From contig CP114493.1 of assembly GCA_027186245.1 (NCBI GenBank), positions 9,989,501-10,053,500 on the forward strand: DNA of 64,000 nucleotides. Direction: 5' to 3'. Under the pieces are notes generated by a model that worked only from the letters and a program-made list of their open reading frames with translations, had not been told where the DNA came from and did not search any database. The position numbers and the translations under genes are program-made. Of this stretch, positions 22,483 through 33,969 are shown in pieces. The DNA is from Coriaria nepalensis (Eukaryota > Streptophyta > Magnoliopsida > Cucurbitales > Coriariaceae). Numbering within the stretch: position 1 is the first letter of the stretch; every line of letters begins with the position of its first letter.

Positions 22483-24656
22483 TTCAAACAGACCCAGAAA
22501 CTGAACAGTTCTCAGCTCAGAGCATTTAAATAGAAAAACAAAAAGCTCTGATCTTTGCTCCAGTGCTTATGTTGACAAGTTTGGTAGATTTTTTCTCTTT
22601 TTTTTAAAGGGTCTAAGGAGTTAATGAAGTGGGTACTGGATTTGGTCAGTCTCCAACTCCATTAATGCTTCTCGCTAAGAATTGAAGAAGCAATGGCAGA
22701 TGACTTATGGTACGGTTTCCACAGTAGAGAGAAAGAGAGTTCAGCAAGAAGGTATACTATGATTTCCCAGACGGAAGACGACTCATGCTTTGTTACATGC
22801 CTTTAAAACAGAAGGAAAAAAAAAGAAAAAAAGGAGTTGTTGGAAGATTTGGTTCTACTGTGGGTGGAATCTATGTTCTCGGCAAGAGCCTAAACAGATG
22901 ATCATCGTACTAAAAAGGTTGTGTGTAGTGGTGGTAATAAGGACCGTTTGATGAAAGATGAACGTACGGACGAGAGGCTTCGGTGTCGGATAATAAATAA
23001 AATATTAATTAATTTTAATTACCGAAAATATTTTATTTTGTCCTCTTTATCTAATAATTTACGTAAACACATGAAACATTTTTACGGATAGTACGTAAAT
23101 TAATTAAATATATTAGTTTTTACGTGGAAAAGACTGATTAGTACTATTCTTAAACAACATTCCAACTGCTGCCTCACCGTACATAAACCGAAAAACTTAA
23201 TGATGAATAGGGGCATTTACGTCATAAAATAGGACAAAATTGCTCTCTGTTTTGTCACTATTAATTAAAGTATTATTTGACGTCATAATCGATACTGAAA
23301 TCTATTATGAGCTACAAACTTCGATGAGTATAGAAACTCAAGTAAATAAGTAAATAAATAATTAAATAATAATTATTATTATTAAATAATAATAATAATA
23401 ATAATAATAAGGCATTACTGATCACATGGTGATACAAACACAAACACAAACACAAACACATGTAGGAAAAATATAGGTGAGTTATGTGTTGGAAGGACAT
23501 GACGTTTGTTTTGATGGGCTTCGACTGTTGGTTATATGTCGGGTTACTAATCGGATGACTTTCTGAATTCAAGGCCTTTCACGTGCTTTGTTTCCATTTC
23601 TTTCTATTCATTATTATTGTATATATATATATATATTTTTTTTTTTTAATAAAAATAATTAAAATATGGTTTGTAGTACTCAATAAATCTTCTCTTTATC
23701 TTAAGAACCTAATCTTCTAGCTGTGTCTAAACTCTTAAGAGGTCAATTCGACAAAACCTGTCGTCTTATAATTTCAATCGACACATGATTTGGAATGTCT
23801 TTCGGACATAGTTCCCCCACTTGCCGGGGGTGGGGTGAAAGAAAACTGAACAAAAGAGCAAAGTAATGAATGTATGCATAAAGCCTTAAGGAAGCATGCA
23901 ATGTGGTGGGGTTCATGGAATTACCCCAACTTATCCCACTAACTACTCACTCCATCTTCCTCTTTCTTTTTCTCATCAATAACTATATGCATAGATTGTA
24001 TACCAATAAAGACGAAGTGGGTTTTTTTTTTTTGGGTAAGAAATTAGGTCATGAACTTGAAGACAACTCGTGTTTACGGAAAGGGGCCAGTTTTCTCATG
24101 TCCATATTAGAAAAAAAATAGAGCTTATGTATCATTCAATACCTTCTGTACGAGAGAAAGGGATAGTGATAGTGGGTCCCCTTATTTTTTAATGTATAAG
24201 TAAGTATATTATCCCCTCTTATATAAAGAGTATGAGATGGATTTATATAAGGAATTGAAACTTATCGGTATCTCATTCATGTTCTATTTTTACTGTATCC
24301 TTCGGCTTGAGTTTCAATCTTACATTTTTTCTGGACTAAGATAAAAAGAAACAAGGCCCAATACCTTGTGTTGGGCCTCTACTTGTTTCCATTTCGCCTC
24401 TACTTGGGCCTTCGCCTATCCCCTTTGGACTCTTCCTAGTCCTAGCAAGGAAGCTTGATAATTGATCGCATAAAAAATACCCAAGGGAAGATAAGTGGGG
24501 CCCTTTTAACAGAAATCGTTACTAACCTCACAATTCCATTCTCCTGTGCATTTCGAAATCCAAACTAGGCTACTTCACTGATCACTCTGCTTCCAAAAGG
24601 CAGAGAAAGAACAAGAAGAATCGGGCACGAACTTCCACAAAAAGCACAACAAATAC
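22483..24656. other. intergenic DNA between divergent genes
   Basis: A 2.2-kb gap between the head-to-head RING-CH and FBPase genes. Simple repeats: (AAT)n-rich at 23342-23410, (CACAAA)n at about 23434-23460, and (TA)n followed by a T-run at about 23621-23648. A GATAAG I-box at 24490-24495, about 165 bases before the FBPase ATG, fits light regulation. Frames at 23312-23572 and 23903-24121 are low-complexity or unsupported. Confidence 0.5.
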
Positions 24657-26197
24657 ATGGCTTCATCACCAACTGCAACTTCACCGACCGATCATCGCAT
24701 ATTCTCAAGCTCCCGTTCTCTTTCTCGCCTCTCTCCGCTTCATCTCGGCGTCTATGGCTCTAGAGCATTTCTCTCACGTCCGACAAACTTTTACTCTAAG
24801 AAAAGCCAGGTCGGCGGCGGCGTAAGATGCATGGCGGCGGCTGGAGCAGCTGCAGAAGCTCAAACCAAACGGAAGAGTGCGTTCGATATCCAAACGTTGA
24901 CAGGTTGGCTGTTGAAGCAGGAACAAGCTGGTGTTATTGACGCTGAGCTCACAATCGTGCTTTCCAGTATTTCAATGGCGTGCAAGCAAATCGGTTCCCT
25001 TGTTCAAAGAGCTAGCATTTCTAATTTGACTGGAGTTCAAGGAGCGGTTAATGTGCAAGGGGAGGACCAGAAAAAGCTCGATGTCGTCTCGAATGAGGTT
25101 TGTAAAAATTCAACAAAAAAAGCTGTTCGAAACTTAATAAATCCTTGTCTCAGATAACTGATTCTAATGGCCGTCACGCAGGTTTTCTCTAGCTGTCTGA
25201 GATCTAGTGGAAGAACTGGAATCATAGCGTCAGAAGAAGAGGACGTGCCAGTAGCGGTTGAAGAGAGTTACTCTGGCAACTACGTCGTCGTTTTTGATCC
25301 CCTTGACGGATCGTCTAACATTGACGCTGCTGTATCAACTGGATCCATCTTCGGCATCTACAGTCCGAATGATGAGTGCCTTGCTGACATTGGTGATGAC
25401 GATGACCCTAATGTAAGTTTACTAATTATGTATTTTTCATATTTATGGATACTAAAGCATCAAGATTGGAAGATTATCGAAACTCTCATAAGAACTTCTC
25501 AACTTTTTTTACTCGAACTTACTATAATTTTTTTGGGACAGCTTGATTCAACAGAACAGAGATGTGTGGTGAATGTGTGCCAACCAGGCAGCAATTTGCT
25601 TGCAGCAGGTTACTGCATGTATTCCAGCTCCATCATATTTGTGCTAACAATAGGAAATGGTGTATACTCATTCACTTTGGACCCAATGTATGGAGAATTT
25701 GTATTAACTCAGCAGAAAATTCAAATTCCTAAGGCAGGAAAGATCTATTCATTCAATGAAGGGAATTATCAGTTGTGGGATGACAAGTTGAAGAAGTACA
25801 TTGATGATTTAAAGGACCCGGGTCCGTCTGGAAAGCCCTACTCGGCTAGATATATCGGTAGCTTAGTGGGTGATTTCCATAGGACATTGCTGTATGGTGG
25901 CATTTATGGATACCCTAGAGACAAGAAGAGCAAGAATGGGAAGCTCAGGCTGTTGTATGAATGTGCACCTATGAGCTTCATTGTGGAACAGGCGGGAGGA
26001 AAAGGCTCAGATGGGCATCAGAGAGTACTTGACATACAGCCAACAGAGGTAAGAAAATTTATGCAAAACACCAAAACTTCAGATGTTTTTACTAACCAAA
26101 ACTGTCATTACTATATTTACAGATTCATCAACGTGTTCCACTATTCATCGGAAGCGTGGATGAAGTGGAGAAAGTTGAGAAGTACTTAGCAGCTTGA
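24657..26197 (+). CDS. FBP1: fructose-1,6-bisphosphatase, chloroplastic, redox-regulated
   Basis: Four exons, 24657-25097, 25182-25412, 25542-26048 and 26123-26197, encode 417 residues. It hydrolyses fructose 1,6-bisphosphate to fructose 6-phosphate in the Calvin cycle. The first 57 or so residues are Ser/Arg-rich and end at GGGVRCMAAAGAA, a typical transit peptide. The metal and substrate site FDPLDGSSN is at 185-193. The chloroplast-specific regulatory insertion is intact, with Cys213 (NDECLADIGDD), Cys232 and Cys237 (EQRCVVNVCQPGSNLL), the thioredoxin-f target cysteines. YGGIYGYPRD and CAPMSFIVEQAGGKGSDG follow, and the end is KYLAA. This is the photosynthetic cFBP1/HCEF1 type (At3g54050 as I recall), not the redox-insensitive isoform. 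An upstream I-box supports light control. Confidence 0.96.
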
Positions 26198-26510
26198 AAA
26201 CATGCAATTGAGGAAAGAGTAAACGTATTGAAGATTACATTTTGTGGCAATTTCTTAAATTATATACGAATGTTTAAATTCGCAGGAAAACAAGTAAACG
26301 AGTATCATCAGTTCTACTAATAGTACAACAGAACACAAATAGAAAATGAGGAAAAATATAACTTCATTACAATGGCGTATGACAAAAATAGTAAAACATA
26401 ACAAGAATATGCTACACTGAAATCCTACAGAAGAATGAGGTTAATGCTGTACTCTGCGCCAGATAGTTGTATCAGTATTCAGTCAGCCTAATAGTCAAGC
26501 CGGAAACAAG
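26198..26510. other. short convergent intergenic region
   Basis: Joins the 3' ends of the FBPase gene and the minus-strand LisH gene. Probably two 3' UTRs; nothing else was seen. Confidence 0.4.
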
Positions 26511-28754
26511 TCAGTTTTTTGCAAAGGCATGTTCTTGATCTGGTGAACTTCTACACTTCTTGCTGCATAATTTCAAGTTTTCAAAATCAATATCTATAAC
26601 TATATAACCGAGGCAACAAATCACAGGGAAATGCGAACTAAAACAATGTAATTTATGATTTACCGGGCTCAAGATTGTTATGCATTTTGTTATAGACTTC
26701 ACTGCAGTTACAGAATCAATGCCTGCATCAGGTATATTCTCGAGTTTAACTTCCAAAAAAAAAAGGTGTTTTCACAAGTTTAGTCTCTAAGGAACCTTAA
26801 TGAATGTATAAGACAAGCTTTTAGTACCTTGTTCGTTTGTCTCTTTCTCTGATAAAAGCTGTGTAACGGTTGATAAGAATGTTGACGTCACCTGATTAGG
26901 CCCCATGGTGCCATCGGTTGATTCATTGTGGGACCTACATGAGACATAAGTGTAGACAATCAAGTTAAAATTTAGGATTTGTTATAGTAAAGTCTAATAG
27001 GGAAGCATCATAGTTCACAGGAAATTCTAAAGAGTGAAAAACATACCGCGAAACAATGTCTGTACAACCATCCAAGATGGGATCACAAGCACAATCTAGC
27101 CCTCCAAAACAAAGGTCCAAATCACCTAACATTTCTGTGAAAGAGAAATCTCCTCCAAAAACGTCAAAATTAGGCAATTCAATATTAAAAATGTCTGATT
27201 CTTTCTCTGATTCGGATAGAGAGGCCTCTTCATTGATCGTCTTGTCTAAAGTCAAGAGCTCATCAGGGCGATCGAAATCTAGCCTTCCTTTTAAATGATC
27301 CCTCTTAGCCATCCTCTTCATATTTATTTTCACTGGGGAGGAAGATGATATACAACTGTTTGTCTCGACACTGAATTGAGCTCCTTTTTTTGATGGACTG
27401 ATTCTCACTCTCTTCGATGATGAAATTACAGTGCAGCAAGATGGGCTGATCTCTTGAGGGGAAATGTTTTCACCACAATTAGCTGTGGAAGAAAGCTCGT
27501 GTGGAGATGTTGACTTTGTACTTTGGAAGGAATTATCACGTGCAGGTGTTGTCGGACCAGAAGAATTGGATGGAATGGAATACGATGGTTGGTTGAACAA
27601 GCATTTAGCTACCCCAGATCCTTGAACCAAAGTTGCAGTGGGTACAAAGCTGCTAGGTGATGCTTCAATTCCTTTAGGAGGGTGAACATTTTGTTGACTC
27701 TCCAGTGCTTTGCCCGTTTGAAGTTTAACAGGGTGTGCAACTGCAGGAGAAATAGGTGTAAAAAGACATGTTTCAGAATTGTAAATACACTAGATTGGGT
27801 AAGGTACAACCTCGGAAGAATTTTATTTACCTCTGTTTGGAAGCTTTGTGGCAAGTAATTTGGTGCAAGATTTTTTGGCAGCTGGATGAGTTCTGGAGCC
27901 CATTCTCTTATTTGTAATCGAACCATTTATAAATGGTGAAGCAAAATTTTGAGGCACTGTAATAGTGCTTGAAGTTGTGGGAACTGGGTGTACAGTTTGT
28001 GCGTTATTCACGGAACAGCCTGATTACAACAGAAGAACAGGGGAATATGAAAATGATTGAGGCATGACACTGTACGATAATTCAAAACAATAACTCACTG
28101 TCTGCCAAATCGAAGTTAGCATAATGTATCGGCTATGATTGAACACCAAATGTGAAGGCCAAATAACAAAAATCCAGAAGGTAAGTGATAAACAGTCAAA
28201 AGGCAAATTTCAAATAGGAAGAGTAAATTAGGTGTATTCAACCAATCTTACCTGCAGGAGATCCGCTAATTGAGTGTGACTGAGGAATCACATCCAATGA
28301 TTTTACTGGGCCAACCGAAATTGAGGGGATTGGGGAGCTTGCACCGATATTGTAAGCTTTCATGACGTTCTGCATACCCTGAAGAAGAGTCTGCACACGA
28401 GCTTTCTCTTGATCCAAACAGACCTTTTCTTGGTCTAACACTACCTTTTGCTCTTTCAAGCAAATATACTCGTTCAACATCGCCCCCAAGCTTAACAAGC
28501 TCCTTGGCGCCTGTAAAATAATCCCATTAAAACCCCTAAAATTACAGAATGAAGTTGAAATTAGGTGATAAACCCCTTACCTCTTGAACAGGAGACTTGG
28601 CGATGAGTGTGGAGGCTTCGTTTCGGAAAACAGAGCGGGTTTCTGTGAAATTATTGTCAGAGAGATAACGATCCACGATGAACGCAACTTGCATCGGATT
28701 GACTTTGCCCTTGACCAGATTCTCCGACGTCTCAGCTTTTGATTGCTTCCCCAT
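26511..28754 (-). CDS. LisH-domain protein, unknown function
   Basis: Seven exons in transcript order: 28754-28581, 28510-28252, 28019-27831, 27740-27047, 26934-26828, 26749-26664 and 26558-26511, giving about 518 residues. The LisH dimerisation motif is at about 22-54 (MQVAFIVDRYLSDNNFTETR). A Glu/Lys/Gln-rich coiled coil with an internal repeat (LDQEKVCLDQEKARVQTLLQ) lies at about 74-100. The rest is Ser/Pro-rich, with a basic stretch (SSKRVRISPSKKG) and an acidic tail region (FTEMLGDLDLCFGGLDCACD). LisH proteins are often nuclear co-regulators or complex scaffolds; a role here is inference. The last acceptor is ambiguous: AG at 26560-26559 gives this end (HAFAKN), while AG four bases upstream gives an end after SPQEV. 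Confidence 0.75.
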
Positions 28755-30227
28755 CTTTTCCTAAGGGAAAGGAGAAGAGACTCAAGAAAGGTGGCGAGAA
28801 ACTTGAGGATTCAGATCCAGGTTTATGGTCATCAGACAGAGAATGGTGATTCAATATAATCACTGTTTGGCGAGAAACAAGAAAAGGTCCAAGCAGATTT
28901 GGGGAAAATGGAAAACGCGGGAGAATTTGAAAATTTTAAGTAAAAGCCAAATGTTAATGTGTCTCCCTCGCTTTAAAAAGGCGGTAATATTTCAGTTAAC
29001 GAACCCGCCATTCTGAGTTGGGCCGGTCCGGGCCGTTTCTATTTATTTGTTTTTAGTTGCAACATTTTATTTATATTGAAAAAAATATGTTCTTAAGCTA
29101 AATATTTAGGTACGGTTTCTGTTCGATTTTCTAATAGCGAATTATTGAATGGATTAAGAAATAAATAATAATAAAAGATAATGAAATAAGTAATTTATAT
29201 AAATAATTCTTTTAAATTATTTAAAAAAAAAAAATATTATTTGAAGAAAAAATTTGATAAATAAAATAAAATATAAATATTACGTAAAATTAAATTTTAC
29301 TCCAAAATTTATGTTTTGAAAAAAAAAACAATTCATTCCAGTCCTACACTGTTCTTTCAAATCACTATGAATCTACGGCTGAATAATAATTAGCAACAAT
29401 CATACAAATACAAATATAAAGGATGCCAATCAGTGAGTATAGAATTGTCATTCTAAACTAAAACAAAAAATGAAAAAGCTACAGCTTTAATGGTCATAAC
29501 ACAGCCAGCGAAAGAGTATTGGCTCAAAAAGTGACCAGAAATATATAGAAAGAAAAAAAAAAAAACAACCACCAGAGATCGACTGCCGGAGAAATGGAAT
29601 CAGCGCCGATCAAGCGAGCAGAGCTTCCCATTAACGAGGAAAGCGGAAACGGTAGACAGCAGAAACTATATACTACGCCAAACGGAGAGGGGAGCAATCT
29701 CCTCCGCTGTAGTACCTAAGGCCAACCGCCAACCGGGCTGGGCTCGTACATGAAATTAGGTTGGGCTTGTTTGGTTTGGTCTTAACTTTTCCTTGCTTTA
29801 ATTGGGCCTCTTACTGTCTTTATTGGGCCTTTACACGTTGCGTCTTATTTGTTTATAGTCTGAGTGAGAAGATAAATGTCTGAGTGAGAGAACAGATGTA
29901 AATCTGAATTCTTGTAGCTACCCTTCTGGTTGTCAATATCAAAATGCCAACTATTTGCTTCTATAAACAGTCGTACCTATGAAACCTAAAAGACAAATCT
30001 GACATCAACCAAAAAGTTTAAAGAACGTAATGCATCAAGAATCCAGAAGAAGAGATAGTACTTCTAATAACAACTAATGTTTTGCTCCAAGTCTCCTCAA
30101 GTAGATATAACAACATAGTCGAATACAGAAAACTAACATTGATAATATCACAGCTACAGAGTAACTAATAACCCCTAGCAATCACTACCATTATTTTCAA
30201 TACCATTTTCATCTTTTAGAAGTAACT
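28755..30227. other. AT-rich intergenic DNA with a GC-richer island
   Basis: 29040-29560 is very AT-rich and non-coding. At about 29575-29740 a GC-richer island appears. It holds a 41-residue + strand frame (29594-29719, starting MESAPIKRAELPINEESG) and an opposite-strand frame starting MGSSARLIGADS. I recognise neither. It could be a decayed first exon or an unannotated leader. The right part is the 3' flank of the tubulin gene. Confidence 0.4.
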
Positions 30228-31751
30228 TCATATCTCTTGAGCCTCCTCCTCTCCTTCTTCCTCATAGTACTCATCCTCATCAGCAGTAGCATCTTGGTAC
30301 TGCTGATACTCGGAAACTAAATCATTCATATTACTCTCCGCTTCTGTAAACTCCATCTCATCCATCCCTTCACCTGTATACCAATGCAAGAAAGCCTTCC
30401 TCCTAAACATAGCAGTGAACTGTTCACTAACTCGCCTAAACATCTCCTGAATGGAAGTTGAGTTTCCAATAAATGTAGACGCCATTTTCAAACCAGACGG
30501 AGGGATATCACAAACTGTGGATTTCACATTGTTTGGAATCCATTCCACAAAGTAAGATGAGTTCTTGTTCTGGACATTAATCATCTGCTCATCAACCTCT
30601 TTAGTACTCATCTTGCCCCTGAACATGGCAGAAGCAGTAAGATAACGTCCATGGCGTGGATCTGCCGCACACATCATGTTCTTGGAATCCCACATTTGTT
30701 GGGTGAGCTCTGGAACGGTTAAAGATCGGTATTGCTGGGACCCACGGGAAGTGAGAGGGGCGAAACCGACCATGAAAAAGTGGAGGCGAGGGAATGGGAT
30801 GAGGTTCACAGCGAGCTTTCTGAGGTCGGAGTTGAGCTGGCCAGGGAATCTCAGACAGCAAGTAACACCGGACATTGTTGCAGAGATCAGATGGTTAAGA
30901 TCTCCAACTGATTAAAATTACGGCACTATTAGCTATACATATGGACGGAAACAAGTGATGCTATGGATTCAGAGTCGATAGAGAGACTTACAGCTTGGAG
31001 TGGTTAGCTTCAACGTACGGAAGCAGATATCGTAGAGTGCTTCATTGTCAAGCACCATGCATTCATCAGCGTTTTCAACAAGCTGATGAACAGATAAAGT
31101 TGCGTTGTAAGGCTCGACGACAGTGTCGGAGACTTTTGGGGAAGGGAAGACGGAGAACGTAAGCATCATTCTGTCAGGATATTCTTCTCTAATCTTTGAG
31201 ATCAGAAGAGTTCCCATTCCAGATCCAGTTCCTCCTCCAAGAGAATGGCATACCTGAAAACCTGCAGATCGAAGAATGACCGACATAAGAAACAAAAACA
31301 TGCAAAGATGGAGAGGAAGGGGCCAAAAAGAGTGGAGAGAGGAATTTCAGCGAATACCTTGTAGGCAGTCACAATTTTCTGCTTCTTTCCGAACAACGTC
31401 AAGAACAGAATCGATAAGCTCTGCGCCTTCAGTGTAATGTCCTTTCGCCCAGTTGTTTCCGGCACCAGACTGACCAAAAACGAAGTTATCAGGGCGAAAG
31501 ATCTGACCGTACGGACCAGATCTGAGGCTGTCCATGGTGCCAGGCTCAAGATCCATAAGAACCGCACGAGGTACAAACCTACCGCAACTGGCTTCGTTGT
31601 AGTAGACATTAATTCTCTCAAGCTGCAGATCTGAGTCACCCTGGTATTTTCCGGTCGGATCGATGCCATGCTCGGCACAGACAACTTCCCAAAACTTGGC
31701 ACCGATCTGGTTGCCGCATTGGCCTCCCTGAATGTGAAGAATTTCACGCAT
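30228..31751 (-). CDS. TUBB: beta-tubulin
   Basis: Three exons, 31751-31358, 31261-30992 and 30907-30228, encode 447 residues, the normal beta-tubulin length and the usual plant two-intron layout. The start is [20 protein letters not shown], with the MREI autoregulation tetrapeptide. The GTP-binding glycine loop is [14 protein letters not shown], and the E-site and M-loop regions are conserved. The C-terminal tail is acidic ([17 protein letters not shown]). The product forms alpha/beta dimers that polymerise into microtubules. A CT-rich leader lies just upstream of the ATG on the minus strand. Confidence 0.97.
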
Positions 31752-32969
31752 CTTGTTTAAGAACCTTAAATCAGAAAGCAGAGAAGATCGAGATGGGGAA
31801 AATGGGAGGGAGAGAGAGAGAGAGAGGGGGGGGGGGGGAGAGGGTGAGAAAAGGGTGCGAGACGGTGGCGTGGAGACGGAGGTAAGTACTTTATAGAAAT
31901 TTTAAACGGTTGTAATTGTGATTTCAAAACTGGACACATTGGGCCCACGGTGGGGCCCACGTTCTGAAAAAGGCAGTAAAATGACAAACGAAACCACTAA
32001 ATTGTATTGCTGGCATCCATAGATTCCCATAACAATTTACATTTTCTTATACATAGCCGCTGTGCCATGAACATCAATTAAAACGCATCGTTTTTGCCTT
32101 GGTCCTAACCTCCTAATATAAATTTTGAAAAGAATATTATCTCAACCATTTTCCTTAATTTTAAATCTTTAAATCTTTAAATCTTAATGTTTTTTAAAGT
32201 ACAATTTAAGCATCAGCAAATTTGAGTGTCCTGTACATTTCCAACTTTGTCTTACCCTAACCACCATAATAGAGACCTTTTACCGTATGTGACATTTTTT
32301 AGATTGCTGTGAGCTTGATTTCACGATTCAGATATGAAGAAAACAAGAATGATGTGTTCCTGTTCCACCATCAAAGAATAACCCACAAGGAAAATCCAGT
32401 TTCAAGCCAAACATGTTTTCTTCAACCCCTTCGACAAAGAAGTTGCAGATAGATAACATCATCGATCCAGACTTTATTAGAAAACATAAAAAAAAACAAA
32501 GACAAAAAAGCATTTCTCTAGCAGCATCTCAGAGTAAAATCATTCCCCCATGAGTTTCTTCATAGAAAAATCAAACTGCAACGATGCTTCTAGATCGCTG
32601 ACAAAAATGAAATACGTTTCTCTAGCACGAACCCAGTAAGTAAATCGCAGAATGAGAAGCAGCTTCAGAATGGGACTGGTAAGTATATAAGGGGAGATGG
32701 GCGAGTGAGCAATACCTGTTAGGTTGAGAATTATCAAGTTCAGAACTGGGAGGCCCAAAATGCTATACGAGAATAGTGGACCCAGCCCAGTCCAATATAA
32801 GGCCCATTTTGCATGTAGTGATGCATCTTAAGCGATCGTGGACAGACAGAATCCACGAAATGGCGGTCAATTATTGCCGCACGTTCTCTTCCACAACAAG
32901 CTACTATAATATATTCTACGATCAACATTCAAGTTTCAACAATCGTTACTCGTGCAAATCATCAACAAT
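31752..32969. other. divergent intergenic region between beta-tubulin and SOUL genes
   Basis: Next to the tubulin ATG is a (GA)n-G13 tract at about 31810-31839, which reads CT/C-rich in the tubulin leader. A TGGGCCCA palindrome at about 31939-31946 (ATTGGGCCCACGG) is a site II-like motif common in promoters of growth-related genes. No gene was recognised in the remaining AT-rich DNA, and frames at 32328-32928 have no similarity I can name. Confidence 0.45.
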
Positions 32970-33581
32970 ATGGGTATGGTTTTTGGAAAAATCCGTGTCG
33001 AAACACCACACTACGAGGCTATCCGATCAACTTCTGACTACGAAATCCGCAAGTATCCGCCATCTGTAGCGGCGGAAATCACATACGATCCGTCGGAGCT
33101 GAATGGCGACAAGGACGGCGGTTTCTCCATACTTGGAAATTACATCGGAGTTTTTGGCAACCCACAGAATACAAGGCCGGAGAAGATCGACATGACGACT
33201 CCGGTTATAACCAAAACTGCACAAGTCTCAGCTGAAAAGATTGACATGACGACTCCTGTTATGACGACGACAGGTGATGGAGAGAAGAAGTTGGTGACGA
33301 TGCGGTTTCTGCTGCCGAGTAAGTATAAGAAAGTGGAAGATGCTCCGAAGCCGGTAGATGGTAGGGTGGTGATTAGGGAGGAGGGTGAGAGGAAGGTGGC
33401 GGTCATGAAGTTTGGAGGAGTGGCAACGGATAAGGTGGTGGCGGATAAGGTGGAGAAGCTGAAGAAGAGCTTGGAAAAAGATGGGTATAAAGTGACGGGC
33501 AACTTCTCCTTAGCAAGGTATAATCCGCCATGGACTCTGCCTCCGTTTAGGACCAACGAAGTTATGATTCCAGTAGACTAA
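32970..33581 (+). CDS. SOUL heme-binding family protein
   Basis: A single-exon frame of 203 residues, MGMVFGKIRVETPHYEAIRS at the start. It matches the SOUL/HBP family along its whole length: YEIRKYPPSVAAEITY, FSILGNYIGVFG, the repeated element EKIDMTTPVI and EKIDMTTPVM, MRFLLPSKYK, and C-terminal SLARYNPPWTLPPFRTNEV. No signal or transit peptide is evident, so a cytosolic HBP is likely. Family members bind heme or porphyrins; the role in plants is unclear. The start is the ATG at 32970, as the in-frame GTG upstream is not a start. Position fits SOUL-1 (At2g37970 as I recall). Confidence 0.94.
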   Translation: MGMVFGKIRVETPHYEAIRSTSDYEIRKYPPSVAAEITYDPSELNGDKDGGFSILGNYIGVFGNPQNTRPEKIDMTTPVITKTAQVSAEKIDMTTPVMTTTGDGEKKLVTMRFLLPSKYKKVEDAPKPVDGRVVIREEGERKVAVMKFGGVATDKVVADKVEKLKKSLEKDGYKVTGNFSLARYNPPWTLPPFRTNEVMIPVD

Positions 33582-33969
33582 GTTCTTTCTAATATAAGCT
33601 ACTGCCACCTGATATTATTCTGAAAGAGGAGGGCCATCTAATATTACTTTCAATAGAAGATAGGGTTCGAAACCTGCAAAATCTTTAAGGACTCAAATTT
33701 AAAACAAAAAAATAAAGTTCTTTGTAATACTTTATTATGCTTAGGAAACATAATCAATGTTATATATGAACTATTTCAAGTACAAATCTCAAATCAAATG
33801 TTACATTAAGGCAAAATAAATAATGCATAAATTATATTACAGATTCTGTTATATTGACAAGGAAGCAACTCTTTTTCTTGACTGACAAATTTACAAAAAA
33901 ATTTATCCTATAGTATGTGTCCCCCAAAATTCACTATGTATTATAACACATCAAAAGAAAACAAAAATG
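33582..33969. other. convergent 3' flanks
   Basis: AT-rich region between the 3' ends of the SOUL gene and the minus-strand GT106 gene. No feature beyond likely UTRs was seen. Confidence 0.4.

Noticed and set aside
23342..23460. AAT-rich and CACAAA repeats considered as a satellite or structured array
   Set aside because: Units are short and imperfect with no spacers; ordinary microsatellites.
24657..26189. FBPase as two separate proteins with intron-derived tails
   Set aside because: Frames running through 25098-25181, 25413-25541 and 26049-26122 are introns with GT-AG ends; splicing yields one complete enzyme.
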